DNA of 64,000 nt from Anisodus tanguticus (taxonomy: Eukaryota > Streptophyta > Magnoliopsida > Solanales > Solanaceae): positions 51,826,653 through 51,890,652 of the forward strand of contig CM067543.1 of NCBI GenBank assembly GCA_034509755.1, in the 5' to 3' direction. The translations under genes were made by a program, and so were the position numbers. Under the pieces are notes generated by a model. The model had not been told where the DNA came from and did not search any database. It worked only from the letters and a program-made list of their open reading frames with translations. This document shows, piece by piece, positions 36,461 to 48,826 of the stretch (position 1 is its first letter; every line of letters begins with the position of its first letter).

Positions 36461-37220
36461 GGCTTTAGAAATATGTATAGCTAATTAAGTTGTGTGATCA
36501 AATTAAACAAGAAAAAATAAGAGAAGAAAGAAGAGTTGGGAGTTGGGAAAAAAGAGTATACATGAGGTATTTATATGGCTAAGTAGTGGGGAGGAAAAAG
36601 GAAGGAAAGTGTGGAAGGTGGCAAGAGACAAAAGACCACAATGGGGAAAAACAAGGGAAAATTAAACCTACCAAATTCATGACAATTGTCACAATGAGAA
36701 TGTGTCTTCTTGAAATTGACCCCCCCTCCACACACACATTTTTTTAATAATCGTGATTTACGTAACCTCAACTAATTTCGGATATATTTGATATTTTGCA
36801 CCAGTACATATATGATAACTCTATTTAGCATGGATATATGAGAAGAAAAACCTAACTAAATATTTTTGACTTCAGAATTTGAATGAAATTGAGTTTTTCA
36901 CCGTATAGGACTAATTCTAATTGAACATTTACAAGCCAAATATTTTTCTTTCATAAAAATATTTAAAAGTTTGAGAAACACTTTTTGTGCAGATTATTGC
37001 AGTGCTTAAATATATTCCCTAGCCAAAGAGAAATTTTATAGAAGAATATTTCTCTATGGGGAAAGATGGAAAAGAGAATTGTCAGATTCAAGATAATTTT
37101 AATTTCATCACAACTAGGAAATATAATACTAATTTAAATTCCTTGTTATATATCTTAAGGAAGAATATTGTCGTTGACTTTGTTGAGAAGAAAAGATTTT
37201 GACTTTTGAGGCATTTATTT
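36461..37220. other. 5' flank of the gibberellin 2-oxidase
   Basis: This is the promoter region of the minus-strand gene. Part of it (about 36990-37215, 'gtcagattcaagataatttt', 'ttgacttt.ttgagaagaaaag') resembles 39360-39520, suggesting local duplication of upstream DNA. No gene present. Confidence 0.45.
36568..36575 (-). promoter_or_regulatory. TATA box of the gibberellin 2-oxidase
   Basis: TATAAATA on the minus strand within 'gccatataaatacctc', 108 bp before the ATG. This spacing leaves a leader of about 75 nt, normal for a plant gene. It is a good match to consensus in an otherwise TATA-poor stretch. Confidence 0.6.
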
Positions 37221-38292
37221 TGAATCGTTGATAGTGAAGTGTTCGAAAGGATAAACAAACAAGCCAATGTTCAGAACTGTCGCAAGCTTGTTGAGTCTTG
37301 AATCTTGATAACCTGAAATCAAGAAACACTAAATCTGGATTATTACAATCGTGGTAATTTGAGTCGAGAGATAACTCTCTGTCTTTAAGACAAGATTGCC
37401 CAATATATATGCTTTTACGTTAACGGGCAATAGTCTCCCAAGATAAAACAACAACTAATCAACACTACAAAGCAAATAGGTTGATTCTGACGAAGAAACC
37501 AATAATGAAACGACTTGCTGAAGAATAGAAAAGGAAGGAAGAGTTTTCTGTTTCTGCTCACGTTTTGGACAAAATTTGTGTTGTGCTCTCTTCTGTTTGT
37601 CTCTGTGTTGTGTTGTGTTGTATATATTAGTCTCAACAATTGAGCCAAAAGGCTCCAATATATAACATAAGGAGAGAGACTTCTCAACTGCCAAGTAATG
37701 GATGTTTATGGCCATTAGTGAGGGAGTTAATCAGCCAAGTAATGGTTGATTTAATGTGCAACATAAAAGAGCTTTTAGGGAGGAGATTAATAGAATTTTA
37801 ACGCTCCAAAAATCAACCCAAACAGTAGGCAGAAACTTTCTGCCTTCCGTCGTTCCCAATTATTTGGGGTCCAAAGAGATAATATCAGAAGAAGGCCACG
37901 ACCCGAGCCCAGACCGGACGGCGGCGCGCGTGTGGACTTAGCCTTGAACCCAAGCACATCTAGGTCCTCCCTCCTTCAAACACATGAGTTACCTCTTGGG
38001 GTCCCAAACCCTTAGCCAATTTTAAGACTTATAAAGAGAACAATTCTTCCTTTTCCCACCGATGTGGTAGATTTATCCCACACCATATTTTTATGCCTCA
38101 AACATCTTACTTCGTGGACCAATATCTCTTTCATTTCTCAACGAAATTTGACAATCCTTGGCCCTACGGTCATATACTCACTTAGTAGAGTATGCACGTG
38201 TGAAGAGACAAAGCCTCCAACATGCGGAACCCTAGCGTTTAAGTCATTAAATATGGTGGACGCACCTCCCCACCAAAGACAAATTTCAAACA
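37221..38292 (-). mobile_element. Lone LTR, about 1.07 kb, related to the 18713-19716 LTR
   Basis: On the minus strand it reads TGTTTGAAATTTGTC...CGATTCA. It shares with the other copy 'gaaatgaaagagatattgg', 'tccacgaagt', 'ctagatgtgctt', 'cacacgcgcgccgcc' and 'ggcaatcttgtcttaaagac'. Flanks are TATTT (37216-37220) and AATTT (38293-38297) on the plus strand, a one-mismatch target duplication. The right half after the shared leader block has diverged, so the lower boundary is less certain. No coding sequence. Confidence 0.65.
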
Positions 38293-38297
38293 AATTT

Positions 38298-40096
38298 TGC
38301 ATTTAGAAGGATTTGGATTCTGTCTGCTAATGGTTGTAATAAAAGGGGAACGAAACTCCACATAAATTAAACCCTCATCGACATCTTTTTTTTCCCCGGT
38401 TTAATCATCAGGTATTCGAAGGTATTGAACGTAAGTTAATCCGAATTCACTTTAGATAAGTGGAAATTGGTAACTAATCATTTTTGGGATCGCTAGTTAA
38501 GTTTTAGTAAGTGTTTAATAACTTTTAATGCATAAATAAAACTTAACAAGCTATCCATTTTAGTCCGTGTTTAATCACTTTTAATGCATAAATACAAATT
38601 TGATAAAATTAGCTCCAGTTATTATATGGAAGAACTTCAGAAAACTTTTAATGAAATCAGGACATTTATTGGTTTGTACTCCATTAATTGTTCATGGAGT
38701 TTGAATTTATGGATTTTGAAACTCCAATTCTGATCTACTTGTCAAAACTTAGAATTCCAACATACACAGTACATGTTTCGTGTTTTGTTAGGGGTAATTA
38801 TAATTTCGAGTTAAAAAGTGCTAACTACTTTAATTGCCGGCTCAAAAACTGGCCAACACACCTAATCTTTATAGGTAAATTTACTAAAATCGTAGAGTAG
38901 TCCCAACCTAGACATATTCTATTTTCAAAGTCCTAATTCGAAATTGAGTGAAAAATGAAAATTTCTTCATTCATTCAACGGCAATGTGAATACCAATCAT
39001 GAAATATTGCTATCATATTTTAATTTTGCAGCTGTTTGTGTTCTGTATTCTTTTGGATTTGTCAGAAACGAAAATTTTAATATTTGATGAAAAAGTCAGT
39101 CACACGTACAGCTGAATATTAAAGTAGAAAAACAGTCAATTTCCAGTATGAAAATAAATTTGCCTTTTTTTTTATTGACTCATACATAAATAGTTGAGAC
39201 AAGAAGACATTGCATAATCAGGAAAATTAAACTTTCTTTGTCGTAATTTGAATGTCTTGTTATAAAAAGTCAAAAGTTAAGTTGAGCATTTTCTAGAGAT
39301 ACGATGAATTTAATTGTTGTAAAGCAAAGTATGGAAATATTGGTGAACTTTTTCAGTATAAAGGCTATGTGGGAAAAGGAGAAAGAGAAGTGTCAGATTC
39401 AAAAGAATTTTAACAACTATGAAAAGTGGAGTACTATAATTAGGTAAATTAATGTACTAAGAAAGATAATTTACCTAAATCCTTGACTTAGCTGAGAAGA
39501 AAAATATTAAAGGCACCTAGTTTTGGATTCTGTGTGCTAGTAGTTAATAGTTATAGAAAACTGGAAACGAAACCACATAAAAACAACACCAAGAGGTGTT
39601 ACGGGAGGGTTATAATTCGAAGATTTTTAATCAAAGGTCTCGAATTTAAAATCAGAAAACAATGAACCACTTGGAATAGAGAGCGGTTCACTCCTTTTAG
39701 TGGATATACTCATTGTGAATTCAAAATGGTTGAAATCCATCAATTTTTAAGCAAAGGTAACGAGTCTGAATTCGGAAAATGGAAAACCACAAAGACCGCG
39801 GTAAATTCAAATTAATTTATTGGGCTAGTAATATATCGAATACCTGAACTCAAGAAAAGAAAATGAAGTAAAAGAAAACCCCACATAAAACCGCTCGTTT
39901 ATTAATTGCTGATTAAGAAGTAAGTTATTCATGTATGTTTGATAGCATTTTAGTTGTTAAGTATAAAATTTTGAAACATTAGATGTGATATTTGGTTACC
40001 AATTTAATTACAATCTCACATAACTAATACATGTACAAGTTATAAGGGAATCTATGAATTATTATATACATGGTACGCCGAAGATGGAATAATTAA
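38298..40096. other. Intergenic with local duplications
   Basis: No gene. 38505-38600 contains a short direct repeat ('gtgtttaataacttttaatgcataaat' pattern seen twice). 39180-39530 resembles two other places in the window (see separate entry). Confidence 0.4.
39220..39530. repeat. Local duplicate of sequence at 46600-46850 and, in part, 36990-37215
   Basis: 'tttgtcgtaatttgaatgtc' followed by 'ttgtta.aa..tcaaagttaagttg' and 'gttgt.ataaagcaaa' occurs here and near 46640-46815. The adjoining 'gtcagattcaa.agaatttt' and 'tgagaagaaaa' occurs here and near 37078-37195. These are old, diverged copies of non-coding DNA around the gibberellin oxidase and the copia block. Confidence 0.55.
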
Positions 40097-40200
40097 TATA
40101 GATAAGGATAAAAAACACATCTCAAGTATCACTTTTTTTTTTGGAGTCTCCTACCGAACTATCAGGTGTTAGACTTTCCTACCTAAACTATCACCAAATA
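40097..40200. mobile_element. Half of a fold-back MITE cut by a copia LTR
   Basis: The left arm only of the intron 1 MITE family ('aaaaaacacatctcaagtat', 'ctatcaggtgttagactttc', 'cctacctaaactatcaccaa'). It stops exactly where the LTR of element Z begins. The missing right arm is not found at the far end of Z, consistent with Z's truncated other end. Confidence 0.65.
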
Positions 40201-40696
40201 TGAAAGAAAATAATTCATTGGTTATTTTCATTAATGAAGAGGTATATACAATATACAATCTCTAAATATGAAAAATCATATTCCTACTATAATACTAATA
40301 TCCTAATTACACTTGTACAAGAATTCTACAAAATATGGTAAGTAACCTAAATATACACAAATATATTACACGATTTCTATCACACCCCCACAGTCATAGC
40401 GGGCGGTTGTCGTACACTGAGACTGTCCCTAAAATTTTCAAACAGAACCAAGGGAAGACCCTTAGTAAAGATGTCAGCAATTTGGTATCTTGAAGGGACA
40501 TGTAAGACACGTACTTGTCCACGAGCTACCTTTTCGTGAACAAAGTGAATATCCATCTCGATATGTTTAGTGCGCTGATGTTGGACTGGATTCCCAGAGA
40601 GATAGACCGCACTAACATTATCACAGAAGACCAATGTAGCTTTCGAAATAGAAAGTGAAGCTCTAAAAAAGATTACGCAGCCAACATGACTCAGAC

Positions 40697-40701
40697 ACCA
40701 C
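40697..40701. repeat. Target duplication ACCAC, left of solo LTR
   Basis: It matches 43538-43542. Removing the LTR and one copy restores the uninterrupted RNase H sequence seen in element X. Confidence 0.85.
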
Positions 40702-40837
40702 TGTCACGACCCGACCCGACGGGCCGCGACTAACCGCCCTAATGACGTCATTATACTAACCTGTCACACATAATCCAACTAACACTTAATGAGTCCGAAA
40801 TCCGGCAAAGATAACGCCGCAATAACAACATATGCCA

Positions 40838-40985
40838 GGGTAGGCAAGCCGACAAGGCTGCCTTTACCCCCGAATGTACCTGCCTCCTGAGTAGTCACAA
40901 CTAGCCAACACAATATAACAGACAAACCGACAAGGCTGCCAACAGATAATATAACGTGCAAGCCGATAAGGTCGCCGCGCAACAG
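40838..40985. repeat. Short degenerate repeats inside the solo LTR
   Basis: 'gcaagccgacaaggctgcc', 'acaaaccgacaaggctgcc' and 'gcaagccgataaggtcgcc' recur at spacings of about 60-75 bp. Confidence 0.7.
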
Positions 40986-41511
40986 ATAATATCACATATA
41001 CACGGAACTCCCCAACATAGAGTACAATAATATGGCCGATCGAAACAGATTTCGACCCTTACACCAAAGGTGCAACCCACAACTGTCTACAGACCTCTAC
41101 AAGAAGGATAACGACATATGACGGGACAGGGCCCCGTTGTGCCCCTAAATATACATAAATAAAAAAGATAGGGTTCCGTACAAAAATGGTAAAGCTCTGG
41201 ATCAAAGGAGCTTTCCAAACAGTTGCGCAGGAACCTAAACCGGAGGATCACCAAATCCGAGCACACGTACTGCGGGCATGAACGCAACCCCGAGGAAAGG
41301 GGGTCGGTACGAAATAATGTACTGAGTATGTAAACATGAAATACTGCAAATGAGATCATAAGTAGCCAATGGATAACAAGAGATCATTATAAAAATCAGA
41401 ATTCAAATCTAACTGTGCCATAACAATAAAAGTCAGTTGCCTTATAAAAATGAGAGTCAAGTCAAGAAAACATGAGTGCCTTGTCCATATACATATATAT
41501 ATATCTGTAAC

Positions 41512-41730
41512 GTAACCCGGCCCACTAGTGCGGGACTCGGTGGAATCATATCATAACCCGGCCCATACTGGGACTCGGTGAAGTCATATCGTAACCCGAC
41601 CCATGTTGGGACTCGGTAAAGTCATATCTCATCTATGGATCCATCCTACGTAACCCGGCCCTCTAGTGAGGGTCTCGGTGAAAAATGCAAGGCTGTGCAC
41701 GAACGTAACCCGGGACTCGGTGAGGTGAAG
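41512..41730. repeat. Tandem array of about five ~38-bp units in the solo LTR
   Basis: Each unit carries 'gtaacccggccc' followed by 'gggactcggtgaa' and 'tcatatc'. The last units are shortened. Such U3 tandem repeats often vary in number between copies. Confidence 0.8.
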
Positions 41731-44700
41731 TAGTAACACTTAGCACGCGTAGATATCATGAGTAACCATATGCAAGTAAAAATTATCATTTGACTCTCAA
41801 TAAAATCATTATAATAATGTCATAATAAACTCTTTGCTGAAAAATCATAGGCACTTCTCATAACAATCCTCTTTAGGAATTAAACTGTATAAGAATCAAG
41901 TACGTCCGCCGTACTTTCATTAAATCATGCCAAAAGAAAGAAGTAAGGGTTTCACATACCTTTTAGACGAACTAATCCATCCAATATTAGAATATGCCTC
42001 GTTATAGAACTTCAACCTATAATAATGGTGATACGTTCGTCAATTCTATGATCACTAGCATACTTTATATCGAATAACGACTTCTTATTCTATAAAAATT
42101 CGGGCAGCACTTCCCCCGTTTATACATGTTTCCACAACTTTCAAACGAGGCTAATAACATCAATAACCAAGCACCAATTAAGGGCACAACCAAAACAACA
42201 ATAAAGGGAATTTTCACACCCACTTCTCATGTAAATTTAGCCTCTTAATCCACCTTAAAAACAGTCCACAAAACAGTCCATATTCCAACAACAACGAGGG
42301 TAGAATGTGAAGCCTTTCTACACCTTTATTTCTTTAGGACTTACATTAGCAATTACCACACTTAAACATGCATTATGGTGACTAAATTTTCAGTATTATA
42401 ACACCACAAAACAGTCCCTAAAATAGTCCATATACATCACAACATGTCCAACAATTTCATGCAAGTTCTTGGCCACAACATGTCATAATTCCATAACTCT
42501 TATCTTAATTCCTATAATCCAATTTCGTATTTCAATACTTCCATATAACTAATTCCAACTAAATCTCAATGTTTCCTTTCAATTTCATCATGCAATTAGT
42601 GATAATAATAACAACAATAACCAACGAATCCAACAACACCAAAATATGTCCCAAATTGGCAACTAGCCTAAAATTATCACATGCAATGCTTAAATTCCAA
42701 TTTTTCCTTAACACAAATTCATTACCTTAATTCTAACAACATGCATTCCAATTATATCATAGAAAGAAGAATTTTTATACCTCAAATTCGTCCAAAACAG
42801 TCCATAATTTTCTGGCCACTGCTTGTCCGAAAATCACCCAATGTTTTGTAATTTTTTCCCTTTTTTTGTTCACTTCTTCAACTCCAATTGACATGCAAGT
42901 GTTCTACAATGTTAAGCCATCATCCCTACACGTTTTTCTTCCAAAAATTCATCCCAAAAATTTGAAATTTCTGGGCATAATCTCGGCCCAGCAGTGGCTG
43001 TTTTTTGCCACTGTTTTTGGTGTTGTTTTACTTCTAATTTTTGGTGAAAAATATAGTCTAGGAAGAGAAGATAAAAACCTCAAATTTGGCTATGGGATTG
43101 GGGGGGTTCTCGGCTAGGGTATGGGGAGGAGAGGAGAATTTGTGTTAAGTTTGGAATGAAGAAGGTGAAAGATGAAGAGTGTAGGTTATAAAAAAAATCT
43201 GAATTTTTAATATTACACTTTGGCCCCCAAGTTCTTCAATTAATAAATCTTAAACCCACCTCTTTTAATTTCCGAGAATTTCATAAAGCCTCGTATCCTC
43301 AATGTCATAATTTTATAATACAATACTATTCCATAACTCCATTGGAATACATTCAACTCCTAGGATTAATTCTCGTCGTCACATGTATAGCACTAAAGAA
43401 AAACTATTCCGGGATAACATCCGTTTATACACTAATTTCCCGTATTAATATATGTAAGTGTTCCTTTTATTCAATATCCGAATCTTACTTCCTTAATGAC
43501 GTTCTTAATTATCATCTTAATCTTACGTGGTGTAACAACCACATTGGCTACTCCTCGATACACGACCTCCGCACTGATCGCGATAAAGTAGCCTGGCGTT
43601 TTGCCGACCAAGAGACCAAGTTATCACCAAGAAACATACAATAACCAGAGGTTGAACGTATGGTATCTGGACATCCACCCCAATCAACATCGGTATAAGA
43701 CACGAGAGTAGAGACTGAAGATGGATATAAATGCAACACCTAATCAAGCGTGCCCTGTATGTATCGTATAATGCGTTTGAGCGCATGCATGTGCTCAATC
43801 CGCGGATCATGCATAAATAGACACACCTGCTGAATTGCATTAGTAATATCGGGTCTCGTGAATGTAAGATATTGAAGAGCCCCTGCAAAACTACGATTGT
43901 GGGTGAGATCCTCATATGGTGTGCTAGACGTAACACTCAGCTTCAGTTTGATACCAATCGTAGTAGACGAGGACTTACAAGATGACATGCCAACTCTCCC
44001 AATAATCTCAGCCGCATACTTCCTCTGTGATAAAAATAGACCACCTGCATGACGAGTGACAACTATTCACAAAAAATAACTTAAGGGTTCCAAGTCTTTC
44101 ATAGCAAATTCTGAACTGAGAAGGGTCATGATAGACTTGCACAAATTATCAGGGGAAGCAGTCAAAATAATATCATCCACATACAACAATGTATGCTAGA
44201 GAAGTATCACGACGATAGATGAACATAGAATGATCAGACCTGCTGTGAAAAAACCCAATAGTAGACACATAATCTGCAAACCTCTTATACCAAGCCTGTG
44301 GGGCTTGCTTAAGCCCATATAAGAACTTCTTTAGCAAACAAACATGGTGAGGATAATTGGGGTCCTTAAAATCCAAGGGCTAATGCATATATACTGTCTC
44401 CTTAAGATCACAGTCTAAGAAACCATTTTTCACATCCAACTAATGAATGTGCCATGCTTTCGAGAGAGATAGACTAAGCACAGTGTGAATAGTTGCCAGT
44501 TTGACAACCAGACTAAACGTCTCTCCACAATCCACGCCAACATGTTGTGTTTTACCATCACCTACAAGACGAGCCTTATGCCTCTCAAAAGAACCGTCAG
44601 AATTTTCTTTATTAGTAAAAATCCACATAGAACGAATAATATTGACACCAGGCGGATGGGGCACCAACTCCCACATCTTATTTTCAATAAGAGCATTATA

Positions 44701-46577
44701 TTCGTCATCCATGACAATTTCCAATTTGGATCATGAAGGGCAGACATTGGGTTACGTGATAGGGGTGATTTAATGACATTTGAATCAAGATTAAAATGTC
44801 ATTTGAGTTTAAAAATACCCCGTTGGCTACGAGTAACTAGTCCTTGACTCGAGATAGAATTGGAAGGGATTTGGGTATTGGTCGGGTAGGCAGTGGACTG
44901 GCCAGCAGGCAGTGGGCCTACTGGCCCAACAATATGTAGCGGACAACGTGGAAGTGGTGAAGAATTAATTGGGACAGAAATTGGACCCAGACCGGAAGCA
45001 GAAGTTGGGCTGATAGGGGCACTGGGCCTTGACTCGGGAACAGTCCTGAGATTGGGACTGGGCCTAGACACGGGAACAGTGCCAAAAATAACTGAGCCAG
45101 TAGAATTTGGGCCAGGGACTAGATCAGTCGTATCTGGGCCAGCATGCGTTGGGCCTGCTGGAGGATTTTAGTCACGGGATAGCTCGGATAAATAGTGGAT
45201 AATATACGGTGATAACCCATCATCCAAAATATTATACAGACTAGACACGGAACTATGCAATTTAGCAAATGGAAATTGGGTTTCATAAAAAATAACTTGA
45301 TGACTAATTATGATTTTATTAGAGGATAAATCAAAATATTTGTAACCACGATGATTTGATGGATAACCCAAAAACATACAAGTGGTAGAACGGGCTTGAA
45401 GTTTGTTAATTGTAGTAGACGGGAAAAGCAAATAACATAAACACCCAAACATCCTAAGATGAGAATACAAGGGATCTTTATTGTAAAGAATTTTAAGTGG
45501 GGATTGATATGCTAAACCTTTGCTAGGGAGAATGTTAAGGAGGTAAGTAGCCATTTGTAACGCATGATGACAAAAAAGATGGGGGTAATGAAGCACAGGC
45601 TAGTAAGGTTCGAACAATATTGTTAATGGTACGAATTTTCCTTTCGGCCTTCCCATTTTGTGAGGACGTATGAGGACAAGAAAATCGAAAAATATGCCAG
45701 GAGTGTCACAAAATTCCCGAAATGGCCCATTATCATATTCCCTCCCATTATCACATTGAATATTTTTAATGTCTCACTCAAATTGGGTACGGATGAAAGC
45801 TCTAAATTTTAAGAACTTGGAAAACATTTGAGATTTTTTAGATAAAGGAAAGGTCTACAAAAAGTTAGAATAATCATCCAAAAATAAAATATAATAACGA
45901 TGGCCCAAAGAACTCAAAACGGGAGATGTTCATAAATCACTATGAATAATGTCAAAAGGCATTGATGTACTAGAAGTAGATGCTATTAACGGTAATCTAA
46001 CATGCTTCCATAGAGGACAAGAGGGACAAATATGAGTACTATGCGTACTCTTACGATCAATGAAATGTTTATTTTTAAGAGAAGAAATAATAGACGACCC
46101 CAGATGACCTAAACGTGCATGCCACAAAGAAGGAGCAAGAGCGACAAATGTTGAAGGTGTGGCTTGACTCGTGGAAATAGTGGTAGTGGTGATTGGATAA
46201 AGCTCTCCCCGACTATTACATCTCATTAGAGATATCTTCGTCTTGAAATCCTTCACAGAAAATTCAAAGGGGTCGAAGTTAACAGACACCCAATTATCAG
46301 TTGTGAATTTTCGGACATATACTAAATTTTTAATTGAGGAGCATGAAAGACATTTTTAAGGACAAGAGGTGGATGTGGGTGGGGGGCGGCAAACTTGTGT
46401 GACCATAACCACGAATTGAAATCGAATTGTCATTACCAACAACTATGCCACGATTATTGCTCAAATTGAAATAAGACGAGAGATTACCTTGTGCGGACGT
46501 CATATGAGACGTGGCTCCGATATCCATGTACCAATTTACGTCCGAGGAATTTAATCCAAGTGCATGCATCGCGGAAA

Positions 46578-47654
46578 GAAGTCATCATACATAGTGGAGA
46601 CATAAAGAAGTCATCACAGAATCACGAAAAAATAAACTTTATTTGTCGTAATTTGAATGTCTTGTTGTATAAATTCAAAGTTAAGTTGAAATATTGTCTA
46701 GAGGAAAATCCTAAGACAAGTTACAATAATTTAAAGAACATTTCTATTTTTAAAAACTACTCCTACTAGACAAAAAAAAGATCGAATTCGTAGAATGAAA
46801 TTTGGTTGTCATAAAGCAAAATTTGAAAATCAGTGTGTGTATAAAGAGAAGTTTTTATATTAAAAACCTCAAAACACAAAATAACACAATAATACTTACT
46901 CTTTAATTATAAAAAATCACTAAAACTAGTAAGATTTCAAATGCTTTTTTTTTTATTAGTTAGACTTAAACTTACAAGGACCTTTAGATCAGCCATCTTA
47001 AAATTTACCCGTAAATGGTATTTTTATCAAACTATATCAACTTATTATGGGCTGATGTCAAATGTAAAACAACCCAACGGTTACAATCAATCATATGGTA
47101 ATTCTCTTCCCTTTTTATCTAAAATATAAATTATTTAGTACTTTTATATTTAAAATATTTAATATTTTTAGAAGAAAAAATTATTATAAAACCTACTATC
47201 AATAAAAGTTTGAGAGCCTAAAACCTTTGCTTTGATGGCTGGGTCTTCTTGCCGCGGACGTGAGGCACTAACTAGAGTTATGATGTGATGAATAAGATTT
47301 CTTCATTTTTAATTAAAAATCTCGAATTTAAACTTAGAATATAAACATAATTCTATTAGAGAATTCTTTTCCCTTCTATGAATTTTATTCAGAATTAATT
47401 TAAATTAATCATAACTCCAATACAAATAAAATATCTGAGGAGAAATAAAAAATAACTGCGTGAGGCCGAAGCAAGTATGAGGCAAAAAATGGCTCAGCAC
47501 ATGCAGGGGGCATGGTCACCACACAAGCAAGGCTCACTGCATAAGGTGGACATATGTTGGCCGACAATATCGAGGCAAGACATAGGCCTAGTGGATTTTT
47601 TAAAAAAATAATAAGGTAGGAGTACATTTTAATTAGTGCAAGGGTTACTTAATA
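46578..47654. other. Intergenic, no gene
   Basis: It begins at the truncated edge of element Z. The first 250 bp match the repeat at 39220-39530; the rest is AT-rich and unremarkable. Confidence 0.4.
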
Positions 47655-47917
47655 CTCCATCCGTCTTATATTACTTGACCACATTACTAAAAATATTTAT
47701 CCCAAATTACTTGATCACTTTTTAAAAATAAAATAGAATTAATGAAATTTTTTCTACTTTACCCTTAACATTTATTGCTTTTTAAAGTAACCAATTGATT
47801 AGAGTGCAATTAATTGAAGAGAGTTAAGAGTAATGTGGTAAAAATATCCTTCTTATTTATGATTTCTTAAGGGACGCGTAAAAAGTAATGTGGCCAAGTA
47901 ATTTGGGACGGAGGGAG
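47655..47917. mobile_element. Stowaway-like MITE
   Basis: The ends 'ctccatccgtcttatattac' and 'aatttgggacggagggag' are inverted and flanked by TA. Inner blocks 'ttgaccacatta' and 'taatgtggccaag' pair. Length 263 bp. Confidence 0.78.
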
Positions 47918-48006
47918 TATTTGGCTGTTCAATCTAACAAGCATATGCATACTACTAGAGGTAGAGATTTTTCCTACCAATATATAATGGAAAATTGTAT
48001 TATAAA

Positions 48007-48826
48007 AAATGATTTTTCACCTTATTCTCATTGAATGCAGGGTGGAAAATAAATTTCCATTCAAATACTAGTGTACTTTCTATTTTTTTTGTATGAATAC
48101 ACTATTATTTAAAATTTTCACATTAATATTCAGTGAAAATAACTACTCAAAATTTTCAGTTCAAAGTTCACTAGGAAAATAGTACTAATGGCATTGGCAG
48201 TGACTTTACAATGGTATAATTTAAACCTACAGGATACCAATGTAATAGAAATGATTCTTTTATATTATAGATAGATAACAAATGGTCATAGTATGGAGCT
48301 AAAATCTTATTGAGAAGAGTTAAAATATGAAAAAGTAGATACATGAACAAGCTAAGAAACAACATAAGAGTATAAATTTTAATGTTTGTATTTTTCTACA
48401 CAATACTGCAGGAGTAATTTTTTAGTGAGTGAGTATCAATTAAAATTCTTCTGGAAAAAAGTGGCTCCACCACTAATTCTTTTGTTGGACCTTCGGGTTC
48501 AAGCTAGAGTCCGGCTGACTCTGTCTTATTTAACTATTCAAATTTTAAAATTTATTAATCTGATTAATTTGAACTCACGTCATAGAAATTTCACAATTTA
48601 ATGCTCTCCCTAATAATAAAGATTTTATTATCAGGATTTAAACTCAATATTTCTCATTAAAATTAATACTACGGAGTAATACTTTTATCGTTTTAATACA
48701 TCCTTGATAGTTGACGGTGAGTAATTATAAAAAGGCTGCATGGATTGGACATTCCATGACTTTTTTTTAATTTAAAGGAGGACATTCCATGACTTAAAGC
48801 ATGTGCCAGACCGTCTTATTTGGCCG
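48007..48826. repeat. Tandem duplication, first copy of flanking DNA
   Basis: Nearly identical to 50942-52018 apart from a SINE present only in the second copy. Both end in 'tcttatttggccg' directly before a copia LTR, so the duplication included the LTR junction. It holds no gene. Confidence 0.88.

Larger units (their letters stand above)
40702..43537. mobile_element. Solo LTR, 2836 bp, gypsy-like, nested in copia Z
   Basis: It begins TGTCACGACCCGACCCG and ends ACGTGGTGTAACA, with ACCAC directly repeated on both sides. There is no internal primer-binding site, no second copy of the end and no coding frame above 90 codons of any recognisable type, so it is a solo LTR. Size and the TGTCACGACCC start are those of large Ty3/gypsy LTRs; the superfamily call is inference. 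Its two tandem-repeat zones are given separately. Insertion followed that of Z, since it splits Z's RNase H. Confidence 0.85.
40201..46577 (-). mobile_element. Ty1/copia element Z, 5'-truncated and interrupted
   Basis: RE1-like copia of the family repeated four times in this window. Order on the minus strand: protease region ('NWYMDIGATSHM', near 46530), GAG-pre-integrase zinc motif ('WHARLGHLG'), integrase core, a proline-rich linker ('SQRGIFKLK'), reverse transcriptase ('SMWIFTNKENSDGSFERHKA'), RNase H, then the 3' LTR at 40201-40382 (182 bp, TGATAG...TTTCA). gag, leader and 5' LTR are missing. Frames are broken at many points, and the RNase H is split by a 2.8-kb solo LTR (40702-43537). 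The catalytic DTG of the protease reads D-I-G. Lineage (probably Ale/Retrofit) is inferred from motif resemblance. Confidence 0.88.

Noticed and set aside
40201..40382. Possibility that this LTR and the 229-bp LTRs of X are the same sub-family
   Set aside because: They share the TGAAAG/CTTTCA end and parts of the interior, but length (182 against 229 bp) and first bases differ enough that I kept them separate without an alignment.
41512..41730. Regular repeats that might suggest a CRISPR array or satellite
   Set aside because: Units are head-to-tail without unique spacers and lie inside an LTR of a plant retrotransposon.
44799..45171. Gly/Pro-rich frames on both strands
   Set aside because: This is the low-complexity linker between integrase and reverse transcriptase of copia Z; neither strand encodes an independent protein.
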